In this document: positions 49,419 to 61,494 of the stretch, piece by piece
How positions within the stretch are numbered: position 1 is the first letter of the stretch
Layout: every line of letters starts with the position of its first letter
Source of the DNA: Lamellibrachia columna
Lineage: Eukaryota; Annelida; Polychaeta; Sabellida; Siboglinidae
NCBI GenBank assembly: GCA_963662155.1
Contig: OY759265.1
Location: forward strand, 45,269,406 to 45,333,405
DNA: 64,000 nucleotides
Reading direction: 5' to 3'
Program-made: the position numbers and the translations under genes
The notes under the pieces: generated by a model
The model's input: only the letters and a program-made list of their open reading frames with translations
Databases searched by the model: none
Told to the model about the DNA's origin: nothing

Positions 49419-51414
49419 TGTCACACATGTAACGCAAATTAAAAAAAAAAATTCCAAAATAATAACAAAATTATTTTCATATGATTTATAAATCAACAAA
49501 TGACTACTTATGTAATGCCAAAATATAAAAGACATGCAAAAATATTTAACTATATAAAATATGAAATATATAAGTGTCACACACGTAATGCTATGTTACA
49601 TGTGTGACACCTAATACCTATAAATGATGGCAGAATGTAATTTCACGGTCTTTTAAATGCTATAATTTAGTTGCTAATATGTAACAAGAGGCAACACAAC
49701 ACTAATTTAATAATAATTGACTCACCAGGGGAAACATACCCTTAACGATTTCTTTAATAAGTCTGATTTGCATGTGTTCAGCCTCATCTGATGTCACTGT
49801 TCTTTTTTTCCGAAATAATTTATATTTTTTATTTCCAAATGGTTTATAAATCAACACATGACTACTATTAATGTAATATCAAAATATAAGAGTTTTTAAG
49901 ACATGCAAAACTATTTAACTAAATAACTAATATATTAGTGTCACACACGTAACACTACGTCACGTGTATGACACCTAATACCTGATGATGGCAGAATGTA
50001 ATTTCACAGGTTTGAATTGCTATAATTTATTTGCTAATATCCGACAAGGGGACAACACAATACTAATTTAATAATAGTTGACACACCTGGGGAAATATTC
50101 CCTTAATTCTCTCTTTAAAATGTCTGGTTTGCATGTGTTCAGCGTCAGATGATGTCACTGTTCCTCTTCGTTTGATTCACAGGGCATAAAGATGTTTATT
50201 TATCATTGTGCTGTATATATGTTGTGATTATTAGTAGTTGATACAAGTAGTACAATTTGGAAATACATGTGTCCTAAGCTGTTCATATATTTTTTTTAAA
50301 TATATGAATTTCTAACAAATCCTGCAGTGTCCTAAAAAATTATATTCATGTAAAATGGAGGCCATTTAACAATCAGAATTTGACCACAATACAGTTAGCA
50401 ATATAGCCTAGCTACTTGTGTTGATTTACGTTGCCAGATCATTTGATTTAATACTGAACAACCACTGCATACAAAATCAAAATGTTGAATGTTTAGAAGA
50501 AAATAGGACTATTGAGAGCTCATTTGTAAAATAATTTATTTATTAATTGAAAATAGTTTATCATAAAAACATAACTCTAAGTTATTTACTCATCATGAAG
50601 AAAAATATAATGTATTATTTGCTTCAAGAGTATACCTGAAAAAGAGCATCCTCTGGATCAGAGATAATAAAAAAGGCTCCAGAGTTCATATTTAATTAGC
50701 TTTGAAATGGGGACAGATTGGTACATGGACACTGTTTGCAAACTACATGTTTGATAATAAGTTCTATAGTGAGGTTTAGCACTTTAGATATATTGTTTTT
50801 TTTTTTTTAATTATGCTGTTTTTGTTTATGGGTTTAGTGAACAGAAATAATATGAAATGGATCAGATATTATTGTTTATATTACCCATGGCATACTAAAT
50901 AAATATGCTACATAACTGTTTTATCACAATTAACTTACCTTATTATGTTGTGTTATTATATCATCAACTAAAAATGTCATGTTGTTATGTAAACAGTCAT
51001 TGTCAGCTAAGAAAACTGTCCATTACCAAGTCTATGTCACACACGTAACACCACATTTATATTTGTTATGAAAAAAATAATAACCAATCACAGTCATATG
51101 CATATGCATAGTATACCTATGCATATTTGCTTAATTATGATAATGCAACTTATCAACATACTTCCATAACTTCACAGACTTTTGGCAATAACTAGTGCAC
51201 CCGTCTGAATTTTTATTTCTGTGTCACACACGTAACATTCCATGTAATATATAAAAAATCCATTATTGACAAACAAATTTATTTTGCCTACCCTATCTAT
51301 TAAACAATATGTAGAACAATGCTGTGATTAAAATTAAAACATTCAGCAATAAACTAACATGGTTCTGCAGAGTTTTAAAGATAAAAAATGTTGTCTGAAT
51401 GTCACACACGTAAC
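49419..51414 (+). repeat. dispersed conserved 15-mer TGTCACACACGTAAC, six copies
   Basis: Exact or near-exact copies begin at 49,419, 49,575, 49,939, 51,035, 51,222 and 51,400, all on the plus strand. The surrounding sequence is AT-rich and mostly dissimilar between copies, apart from the 360-bp duplication. At 49,575 and 49,939 the motif is followed within about 20 bp by a near inverse complement (TTACATGTGTGACA, TCACGTGTATGACA), making small hairpins. Function is unknown. Confidence 0.7.
49440..50172. repeat. direct tandem duplication, about 360 bp unit, two copies
   Basis: Copy 1 (about 49,440-49,805) and copy 2 (about 49,806-50,172) share, in order, TTTATAAATCAACA, GACATGCAAAA, GTGTCACACACGTAA, GATGGCAGAATGTAATTTCA, GCTATAATTTA, CACTAATTTAATAAT, TTTGCATGTGTTCAGC and GATGTCACTGTTC. 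They are roughly 80 percent alike by eye. No ORF or transposon terminus is apparent. Confidence 0.85.
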
Positions 51415-51419
51415 GCCCA

Positions 51420-51768
51420 GTGTCTGATGTCTGTCAGACTGAGTATATAATAATGCAGTGCCTTGTGTCTGTCAGACTGAGTATATAATAATGCAGTGCC
51501 TTGTGTCTGTCAGACTGAGTATATAATAATGCAGTGCCTTGTGTCTGTCAGACTGAGTATATAATAATGCAGTGCCTTGTGTCTGTCAGACTGAGTATAT
51601 AATAATGCAGTGCCTTGTGTCTGTCAGACTGAGTATATAATAATGCAGTGCCTTGTGTCTGTCAGACTGAGTATATAATAATGCAGTGCCTTGTGTCTGT
51701 CAGACTGAGTATATAATAATGCAGTGCCTTGTGTCTGTCAGACTGAGTATATAATAAATGGTTCTGGT
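51420..51768. repeat. minisatellite, 38-bp unit, 9 nearly identical copies
   Basis: The unit CTTGTGTCTGTCAGACTGAG plus TATATAATAATGCAGTGC is repeated eight times essentially perfectly, preceded by one variant copy and followed by a truncated one. The identity between copies indicates recent expansion or strong homogenisation. The first unit starts just after the last TGTCACACACGTAAC motif. Confidence 0.97.
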
Positions 51769-52457
51769 GAGGCTGCTCTTGTCTCAGTACTAAGTACTCA
51801 GTCTATATAATTTTTGATGTGACATCAAAATCAGTGGATTATTTGATTAATAAGTAGGATTATCATGTAGGGTTTCTTGCAATTACTGCCATTTTAATTT
51901 CTATGATTTTGATAATCCCACTTATTAATCAAATAATTCACATTAATAATTGAATAATCACTAAAGTATATGAAAAATAGCAACTGATCATGGACTGAAT
52001 ATTAATAAAAGTTTTAGTGTTTAAAATATAATAATACTTATGTTTTAGCCAATTTATTTTAAAAACTCTAACACTAAAATGTATTGTTTTAAGAATAGTA
52101 TTCTGTATAGTGCCTGTGTGACTAAAATTCTAGCAGCTATCTCAAACATATTTTATGTGAGTTCATTGAACATATGCATTGACAAAAACTGCATAAATCA
52201 AGCATGATGCAATAAAGTTATAATTGTAATGTAGTATTAGGTACTTTTGTCAAAGAACTATTCTGCAATTAATTGACTTCAGCGGATAGGATTAATTAGT
52301 CAGGCATATTGATACACTTTCGTACAAACACAAAATGCTGATGCATTATGGTGTTGTTTGATAAACTATTCTTTTTGAAAAATATACACAATCATTGTAA
52401 CACTTTATACCAAACTAATGTTCCTGCACACAGGTGACACGCTGACAGACATACGTC
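51769..52457. other. AT-rich region, probable HCCS 5' flank
   Basis: No ORF is recognised. A short imperfect inverted repeat around 51,830-51,940 (CACTTATTAATCAAATAATT and its complement) is present. A CTGCACACAG acceptor-like site ending at 52,434 suggests that the HCCS start codon sits in an exon preceded by an upstream non-coding exon. Confidence 0.4.
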
Positions 52458-53380
52458 ATGGGTGCTGTCAACTCCACAGAAGCAGCCGCTGCTGTTGCAC
52501 AACAGAACATTCTTACTACCACATCGTTGTCACCAGATGGCAGTGGAGAGCAGCGTTCAGCTGCAGAATGCCCCATACCACATGTGGCTCGTCAGATGCA
52601 AGGGAAATCTCTTGGCAGCGTTGCAGATTGTCCTGTGCTCGGCAGTGAACAGGCTCCAGCGGGCAGTGACAATTTTATAAGTGAATGTCCAATGACAGAA
52701 GAAGAACGCCAGGCATATGTCACTGACAAGGTGGACCCGCTTAATATGGTACGTTAGATTCTCATGAAACCCTATAGGGTTTAAATCGAGAATCACATAG
52801 AGTATAGATAACTGTTTTTTAGTGCATTGCCATGATTTTGTGCAATAGTAATCAATAAAATAGGATAATACAAGTGAAATTATGGTAGAGTTGATTTCAA
52901 TCGATACAATTTAAACTATATAGAAAGCTAATAAGACGATGAATTAATACAATGGAAATAATTTTCTGTGTCAATAATGACACCTCTGATTTAGATAAAT
53001 AATATAATGTTACATTAAAATAATATTTAAGTTTGTAATTTCTTTGAAAAAAAATTTTACATTGTAGATTTGGTTATAATTTTTTTTAAATTGAATAGAA
53101 AAGATTAGCTTGTGAAACATTTACATCTTTTACACACTGTATAAATAAATAAAAATATTCTGTTAATGTGGCAGTGGTTTTATAAACCGGGAATAATATA
53201 TACTCATGTATTTAATTATTAAATTGTAGATGCCTCCGCCGAACCAGCGGCCTGCGCCGGACCAGCCATTCCCTCTCCCCGTGGAGAGACAGAAGTCAAG
53301 CATTCCCAAAGCTGGGACTGAGGGTGAATTCTGGGTCTATCCCTCACAGCAGATGTTCTGGAATGCAATGCTAAGGAAAG
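52458..53380 (+). CDS. HCCS: holocytochrome c synthase (cytochrome c heme lyase), first two coding exons, partial
   Basis: HCCS attaches heme covalently to the CXXCH motif of cytochrome c in the mitochondrial intermembrane space. Exon 1 is 52458-52748 and exon 2 is 53230-53380, joined in phase 0 (donor GTACGT, acceptor TTGTAG). Together they encode about 147 residues. Exon 1 has three Cys-Pro motifs ([25 protein letters not shown]), typical heme-regulatory elements of HCCS. It ends DKVDPLNM, then [30 protein letters not shown] and [17 protein letters not shown], which closely match animal HCCS. The coding sequence leaves at GTATGT after MLRKG, and I cannot find the next exon (expected to begin with Trp-rich sequence and to carry the heme-binding His) within the window. 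N-terminal MGAVNS fits an N-myristoylation consensus. Confidence 0.93.
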
Positions 53381-54739
53381 GTATGTCCAGAGGGCATCGA
53401 TACAGGCTACCTAAGATGACCTGTTGGGCCTGTAGTGGGTACAGTCATGCACCAACAGACTGCTTGCAGAACAATCGTGTATCCACTACAACCCTTGCCT
53501 AATCCTGAGGAGCATTTCGCTAAAATAATGCGCTCAAGGAAAAGCGTGCTCGTTAAATCCATCATAAGCTAATGATAAAAATGTCCATCATAAACACCAC
53601 AGTGTGCACAAATTGGGCAACATAGATAGAGACGTTGTCAAAAAGTGGCTGATAATATGTTCCATCGACCACTTTTCAACCACATTTGATTCATTTGCTC
53701 ACTGGGAGAAGAGCAGAAATGTAATAATATAAAAGAAGCCGCCGTGTCACAGGGGACACTATTTCTATGACACCGGCGTAGCTTGGATGTGTTTTGACAG
53801 TTCTCAATAACAAAGCTTTCAGAGAGCACCAACAACCTCAGCCTAACTAAATCATGTACTTAAACCAGCAAATATCAGCGCTAACATAGTTTATCGTGCC
53901 TTTGACACTAACGGAAATGCCAACGCATATGTGACCTGGTGACCCCGCAGGATAATGGGTCAATCAAAATGACCATAAACATGCCCGGCCACATGTTTGT
54001 TAGATGGCTGCCGTAATTTCATACCGTAGACGACAACACGTTACACGTACAGATCAAAGAGCTATTGTGGCGGCAAATTAAGGGGACATGTTAATATTAC
54101 AAATGGCCATCATGTATTGTCAACAATATATAAAATGCCAGTGAAAAACCTTAAATTTCAACACAAAAACTAACATTTGTTGAGATTGTGTTTTCATTAA
54201 TAACCAAGAAATGATGTTTCAAATATTGTTTGAGAAAAACTACAGCACTCACGACATTGCAATTTTGCATATGAACGCGTCTTACATGCAAACAACATAA
54301 TATGGCAGTAAATTACGATTTGTTAAGGGTTTGTGTCAAAAATACACTGCCACTTTAGGCTGTCATTCAACGTTTGCTTAATTCATTCACGGTGGTGTAG
54401 CAGGCATAACTGGTTTATGTTAACCAAAATCTGCCATAAAGTTATCAGTTACACTGTCATACTTATGTATGTCATTTATTTCTTTGGTGATTTTCTCAAA
54501 ACGATTAAACTTAATTTTTAGTGGCTATTTTTTCACATTTACAAAAATGTTTTTAAAACCTTGTAACATCACCAAATAAATGAAAAACTCTGGTATATTA
54601 TATAGTATTTCAACTACAATCTGTGAAGAAATTGTTAATTTATCTTAAAACTTCTACTGAAACTAATCAATTCAAGATAACCGTATAATACACCCCAGCT
54701 ACCTTAAACACCCTCCTTTATTTGTCGTAATTTATACGT
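53381..54739. other. HCCS intron or flank, no feature recognised
   Basis: AT-rich sequence after the exon 2 donor. Open frames are short and unrelated to HCCS. No further exon, array or transposon terminus is seen before the decayed LINE begins. Confidence 0.4.
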
Positions 54740-57700
54740 GAAAAAAACATACCTTGGTTTGTGCATATATAAATTCTACGGCTGATGGTAGAAGGTCATT
54801 CCAGTCCCGAAATATGCATTGCAAGAATAAATATTTTCTTATGTCTGCTGAGAGTCTTGTATTGTTTCTCTTTGTGGCTGTGTGTGCTCTGAGTCTGAGT
54901 GTTAGTTGTGAAGAAATCGTCTTTGTTTATGTCATCACCTGTAGTATCTTGTATGTTTGGATAATGTTTCCTCTCCTCCTTTGGTGTGCCAGGGATGTTA
55001 AGTTCAGATGTTTCAGTCTGTCTATGTATTCTAAGTTTCTGAGTTCTGAAACCAGCTTGGTGGCTCTGTGTTGCACATTTTCTAGTACGTTAATGTCTGT
55101 TGCATAGTGTGGGTTCCAAATGGTGTCGGCATAATCTAGATGTGGTCTCACTAACGCTGTATAGACTAACCTGAATATGGTGCAGTCCGTATGTCACGTT
55201 ATGTGTGAATGTATGTTTGGTGAGGCCTACCATCTAATTTGTTTTCTTCACCACAGTGCCAATATGCTGGAGAAATTTCAATGAGCGATCAAAAGTTGCT
55301 CCTAGGTCTTTTTCTGTCTCTGGTGTGTTGTCAATGTCTGTCACTCTTCCATCTGTGTTTGTCATTTTGCATGTGGAGTCGTATTTTGGCTTGCCATATG
55401 TCAAATGTTGACATTTTGTTGGGTTGAAGTGTAGCTGATGTTTCTTGAACCATGATGTCAGTTTGTTAATGTCTTCTTGTAAAATATATTCATCCATTTC
55501 ACATCTCACATCTCTGTAAACTTTGGTATCATCAACAAAGGTCTTAAGTTCGCTGTCAATGCCATCTGGCAGGTCATTTATGAAGAGTATGGGGCCGAGG
55601 ACGCTTCCCTGGGGGATACCACAGGTTTGTCACTTATGACCACTTTGATGGACTTCCATTTACTAATACTCTCTGTCTTTTTCCCTTTATGAAGGCTTCT
55701 ATTCACCTTGACACTTCTCCCTGTACACCATGTACATTGTGCAGTTAGTTTCTTGATAAGTCGTTGGTGTGGCACTGTATCAAAAGCTTTCGCAAAGTCA
55801 AGATATATTGCATCAACGCATCCACCCAAGTCCACATTGCTAGTCCTTGAATCAATAACTTCCAACAGTTGGTGACACATGATCTGCATTATCTAAACCC
55901 AGGTCTTTGTGAAACAGATTGTGGGGAGTCATATGTGCTAAGATATGGTCTCAAATTATACTTTCCGTAATCTTGCATGCTATGCATGTCAAGCTGATTG
56001 GCCAGTAGTTACATGCTTGTCTCTTTGGGATCTTTTTGTGGAAAGCTGTCACATGTGCTGTCTTCCATTGAGCTGGGATCGCTCCATCCTCGATTGACTT
56101 ATTTAAAATCTTAAGAAGAGGATCAACTAGTTCATTTCTCATCTCATGTACGACATACAGATGACACTTGTCTGGGCCTGGTGACTTGTTTGTCTTTAAG
56201 TTTGTTAACTTTGCCAGGACATCTTCCCCAGTAATCTTGATATTGTTCAGAAGGTTTCCATTATGTCTATCTCCTATTGTCGGAATTTCTGTCAGGTCTT
56301 CCTTTGAGAACACACTGGTTAAAAATGTGTTTATCTTTTTCTTGATTAGTGTTTGCAGTTGTGCCATCATCTAAGTCAAATTAGCTCATGGCATATCTAA
56401 CCTTCCTTGGACATATCACTAGAACACTTTAGGGTTTCTGATGACTTCAGTTGCTATCTTCCGATCAAAGTTTGTTTTGCCTTTCTTACTGCACTGGTTG
56501 CGAGGTTTCTCACCAGTGAGTACTCAACATAGTCCCTGTACTGTCTTCTCTCAGCATTCCAACGTTTGTATTCCTTTTCACTTTCTTGCTTGCATCATTG
56601 TTCATCCACAAGGGCTCGACTCTCTTTCCCATCATTGTTCATCCACAAGGGCTCGACTCTCTTTCCCATCATTGTTCATCCACAAGGGCTCGACTCTCTT
56701 TCCTATCATTGTTCATCCACAAGGGCTCGACTCTCTTTCCCATCATTGTTCATCCATAAAGGCTCGACTCTCCCATCATTGTTCATCCACAAGGACTCGA
56801 CTCTCTTTCCCATCATTGTTCATCCACAAAGGCTCAACTCTCTTTCCCATCATTGTTCATCCACAAAGGCTCGACTCTCTTTCCCATCATTATTCATCCA
56901 CAAGGGCTCGACTCTCTTTCCCATCATTGTTCATCCACAAGGGCTCGACTCTCTTTCCCATCATTGTTCATCCACAAGGGCTCAACTCTCTTTCCCATCA
57001 TTGTTCATCCACAAAGGCTCGACTCTCTTTCCCATCATTGTTCATCCACAAGGGCTCGACTCTCTTTCCCATCATTGTTCATCCACAAAGGCTCGACCCT
57101 CTTTCCCATCATTGTTCATCCACAAGGGCTCGACTCTCTTTCCCATCATTGTTCATCCACAAGGGCTCGACTCTCTTTCCCATCATTGTTCATCCACAAA
57201 GGCTCGACTCTCTTTCCCATCATTGTTCATCCACAAGGGCTCGACTCTCTTTCCCATCATTGTTCATCCACAAGGGCTTGACTCTCTTTCCTATCATTGT
57301 TCATCCACAAAGGCTCAACTCTCTTTCCCATCGTTGTTCATCCACAAAGGCTCGACTCTCTTTCCCATCATTATTCATCCACAAGGGCTCGACTCTCTTT
57401 CCCATCATTGTTCATCCACAAGGGCTCAACTCTCTTTCCCATCATTGTTCATCCACAAAGGCTCGACTCTCTTTCCCATCATTGTTCATCCACAAGGGCT
57501 CGACTCTCTTTCCCATCATTGTTCATCCACAAGGGCTCGACTCTCTTTCCCATCATTGTTCATCCACAAGGGCTCGACTCTCTTTCCCATCATTGTTCAT
57601 CCATAAAGGCTCGACTCTCCCATCATTGTTCATCCACAAGGACTCGACTCTCTTTCCCATCATTGTTCATCCACAAAGGCTCAACTCTCTTTCCCATCAT

Positions 57701-60025
57701 TGTTCATCCACAAAGGCTCGACTCTCTTTCCCATCATTATTCATCCACAAGGGCTCGACTCTCTTTCCCATCATTGTTCATCCACAAGGGCTCAACTCTC
57801 TTTCCCATCATTGTTCATCCACAAAGGCTCGACTCTCTTTCCCATCATTGTTCATCCACAAGGGCTCGACTCTCTTTCCCATCATTGTTCATCCACAAGG
57901 GCTCGACTCTCTTTCCTATCATTGTTCATCCACAAAGGCTCAACTCTCTTTCCCATCATTGTTCATCCACAAGGGCTTGACTCTCTTTCCCATCATTGTT
58001 CATCCACAAGGGCTCGACTCTCTTTCCCATCATTGTTCATCCACAAGGGCTCGACTCTCTTTCCCATCATTGTTCATCCACACAGGCTCGACTCTCTTTC
58101 CCATCATTGTTCATCCACAAAGGCTCGACTCTCTTTCCCATCATTGTTCATCCACAAAGGCTCGACTCTCTTTCCCATCATTGTTCATCCACAAGGGCTC
58201 GACTCTCTTTCCCATCATTGTTCATCCACAAGGGCTCGACTCTCTTTCCCATCATTGTTCATCCACAAGGGCTCGACTCTTTCCCATCATTGTTCATCCA
58301 CAAGGGCTCGACTCTCTTTCCCATCATTGTTCATCCATAAAGGCTCGACTCTCCCATCATTGTTCATCCACAAGGGCTCGACTCTCTTTCCCATCATTGT
58401 TCATCCACAAAGGCTCGACTCTCCCATCATTGTTCATCCGCAAGGGCTCAACTCTCTTTCCCATCATGGTTCATCCACAAAGGCTCGACTCTCCCATCAT
58501 TGTTCATCCACAAGGGCTCAATTCTCTTTCCCATCATTGTTCATCCACAAGAGCTCAACTCTCTTTCCCATCATTGTTCATCCACAAAGGCTCGACTCTC
58601 CCATCATTGTTCATCCACAAAGACTCGACTCTCTTTCCCATCATTGTTCATCTACAAGGGCTCGACTCTCTTTCCCATCATTGTTCATCCACAAGGGCTC
58701 GACTCTCTTTCCCATCATTGTTCATCCACAAGGGCTCGACTCTCTTTCCCATCATTGTTCATCCACAAGGGCTCGACTCTCTTTCCCATCATTGTTCATC
58801 CACAAGGACTCGACTCTCTTTCCCATCTTTGTTCATCAACAATGGCTCGACTCTTTCCCATCATTGTTCATCCACAAGGGCTCAACTCTCTTTCCCATCA
58901 TTGTTCATCCACAAGGGCTCAACTCTCTTTCCCATCATTGTTCATCCACAAGGGCTCGACTCTCTTTCCCATCATTGTTCATCCACAAGGGCTCGACTCT
59001 CTTTCCCATCATTGTTCATCCACAACGGCTCGACTCTCTTTCCCATCATTGTTCATCCACAAGGGCTCGACTCTCTTTTCCATCATTGTTCATCCATAAA
59101 GGCTCGACTCTCCCATCATTGTTCATCCACAAGGACTCGACTCTTTCCCATCATTGTTCATCCACAAAGGCTCGACTCTCCCATCATTGTTCATCCACAA
59201 AGACTCGACTCTCTTTCCCATCATTGTTCATCTACAAGGGCTCGACTCTCTTTCCCATCATTGTTCATCCACAAGGGCTCGACTCTCTTTCCCATCATTG
59301 TTCATCCACAAGGGCTCGACTCTCTTTCCCATCATTGTTCATCCACAAGGGCTCAACTCTCTTTCCCATCATTGTTCATCCACAAGGACTCGACTCTCTT
59401 TCCCATCATTGTTCATCAACAATGGCTCGACTCTTTCCCATCATTGTTCATCCACAAGGGCTCAACTCTCTTTCCCATCATTGTTCATCCACAAGGGCTC
59501 GACTCTCTTTCCCATCATTGTTCATCCACAAAGGCTCGACTCTCCCATCATTGTTCATCCGCAAGGGCTCAACTCTCCCATCATGGTTCATCCACAAAGG
59601 CTCGACTCTCCCATCATTGTTCATCCACAAGGGCTCAACTCTCTTTCCCATCATTGTTCATCCACAAGGGCTCAACTCTCTTTCCCATCATTGTTAATCC
59701 ACAAAGGCTCGACTCTCCCATCATTGTTCATCCACAAGGGCTCGACTCTCTTTCCCATCATTGTTCATCCACAAGGGCTCAACTCTCTTTCCCATCATTG
59801 TTCATCAACAACGGCTCGACTCTCTTTCCCATCATTGTTCATCCACAAGGGCTCAACTCTCTTTCCCATCATTGTTTATCAACAACGGCTCGACTCTCTT
59901 TCCCATCATTGTTCATCCACAAGGGCTCAACTCTCTTTCCCATCATTGTCTTTTTCTGTTTTATCTCATCCACACTTAGGTTATTCAGAGTCTCTTCCCA
60001 GGTTTGTTTCGGATATATATATATA
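54740..60025 (-). mobile_element. decayed CR1/jockey-like LINE of a second family, split by a minisatellite
   Basis: Minus-strand fragments in several frames encode a non-LTR RT. From N- to C-terminal side: QTWEETLNNLSVDEIKQKK (about 59,950-60,005, beyond the array), then YKRWNAERRQYRDYVEYS (about 56,510-56,575). The RT follows with TNLKTNKSPGPDKCHLYVVH, IYLDFAKAFDTVPHQRLI, KHQLHFNPTKCQHLTYGKPK, DLGATFDRSLKFLQHI, MRPHLDYADTIWNPHYATDI and a C-terminal DWNDLLPSAVEFIY near 54,760. Frameshifts and stops are frequent, so it is dead. It is not the same family as the element at 45,612-48,780. The two ORF parts are separated only by the 37-bp array. Confidence 0.88.
56593..59949. repeat. large minisatellite, 37-bp unit, about 90 copies, seeded within a LINE ORF
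   Basis: The unit CATCATTGTTCATCCACAAG plus GGCTCGACTCTCTTTCC fills 3.36 kb. Recurrent variants are A/G in CAAAGG versus CAAGGG, CTCAAC versus CTCGAC, a 33-bp form lacking CTTT and a 35-bp form lacking CT. Higher-order structure is visible: a diagnostic run starting CCATAAAGGCTCGACTCTCC recurs at about 56,754 and 57,600 (about 846 bp apart). A block containing TCTACAAGGG and TCAACAATGG recurs with 580-bp spacing (58,651/59,231 and 58,831/59,411). The unit has no stop in any plus-strand frame, which creates a spurious ORF of 1,198 codons. On the minus strand a unit reads GKRVEPLWMNND, continuous with the LINE ORF on both sides. Confidence 0.97.
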
Positions 60026-61494
60026 ATTTATTGTTGATTTTGTATTATTGCAAGTGATAATTATTTTTTAGTATTCTTGTGCGTTTTCAAATCTGTATCA
60101 TAGATCCATCACACCAGAAGGCAAGATATCCTAACTAAAATAGTAGATATACTAACTAACCCCTGCAACCTCACTTGACATTACTGAAATTGGTTAAATG
60201 ACAAATTTAGAGGCACTACATTCATGTGAAAAAAAGATGCACAAAGTGTAACTGGTTTGTAGACCTAAGTCTGTGAGTGAGCTGTTTACAGCTCACTATA
60301 TGACGCCACAGTCTGCATGAACATTGTTCACTATATTCGCCAGGTGGCAGCACTACACTGAAACCTAGTTTTCACTTGTGCTGATTGTAACAATTTAACA
60401 AATCTGTTGCATAGATTGTGCTCTGGAGGGTGTAACTGACCCACAGTATGACATTTTTGGTCTCTCCCAGTGCCAGTGCGCTGCACATTTATCAGTCCCA
60501 TCCATCATAAGATGAGAGAGTTGGACAAACTAACCCACTGTCTTGACAGGTGATGAGAAATTACCTTTGAAGTGTATGTACTCAAATGACACTAAGAGGT
60601 ATGGTGAGAGAAGAAATCTTCACTTAGATGACAGTTTGCTGCAGACTAGTATGTCTGCCATTATGTTACACAGTACCTAATAGGTGTGCATGCTCTAGAT
60701 GAACACCTATTACATTTTTTCTTTATTGGTGTTCAGTTTGATTTGAGTGAAACTTTTTTGTATTTTCACACAAGAATGTTTGTTGCATAAAACTCTAAAA
60801 ATTGTATTGTCACTACCCATTAAATTTGTGTGCAATTCTTCATTTTAGTAGCCTCAGTTAGCAGGCTTGCTATGTGTGAATGTTCTCTAGTACCGGGTAA
60901 TATTATTATATGTAGCATGTTTGTCTACATATGTGTATATCACTGGTAGATATCACTTAAATTACAATTGAAATTAGTTGTAATTCATACTAGCTGTGAC
61001 ACAGTTGCAACACACACGCACACGCACACGCACACACACACACCTGTAGATTTGTACACATTATGGTCAACGTGTAGCTTGGTTTGTTGATATTGCAAAA
61101 TTCTGTGATCTGTGATCACGCACAACCAGACTAGTTGAGGTATGTGTGGAGGTGGAAGCCTCTGGCCGTGCCATCCAGTAGCAAGAACCACCTGTTGGGT
61201 GTCAAGGAGCCACACCGCTAGCAGTACCGTGAGAACACTTGTACAGTCTACATGTTTGAATCAACAGCAATGGTTACTTAATTCTCTTTGCTCAAACTTG
61301 GGTCGAAACAACACATCTCCAACGCACTCTGTTTTTGGCTGATTTCTGGTTCCAAACTTTGTGATTTCTTTAGCTACTGTCCTCGTCCAAATATTTTTTG
61401 GTCTTACCATTTTTTTGCTTTCAAGATTCCACTCTAGGGCCTGTCTCAAGACATTGGTGGTTTCTTTCTTTTCTTATCCAAGTCCATTTCCTTT
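60026..61494. other. no gene recognised; short CA-rich microsatellite
   Basis: No exon of HCCS or any other family is recognised. An (AC)n run of about 30 bp lies at 61,010-61,043. The ORFs here are short and contain no motif known to me. Confidence 0.4.

Noticed and set aside
51420..51768. CRISPR-like regular repeat pattern
   Set aside because: Units are contiguous with no unique spacers; this is a eukaryotic minisatellite. The same applies to the 31-bp and 53-bp arrays.
53230..53502. 90-codon ORF taken as the complete end of HCCS
   Set aside because: Homology stops exactly at the GTATGT donor after MLRKG (53,380); the tail is intron read-through.
56441..60037. 1,198-codon plus-strand ORF of repeated SLFIHKGSTLFPIIVHPQ-like peptide
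   Set aside because: It is produced by a stop-free 37-bp minisatellite read through all frames, lies antisense within a dead LINE, and has equally long overlapping ORFs in the other frames.
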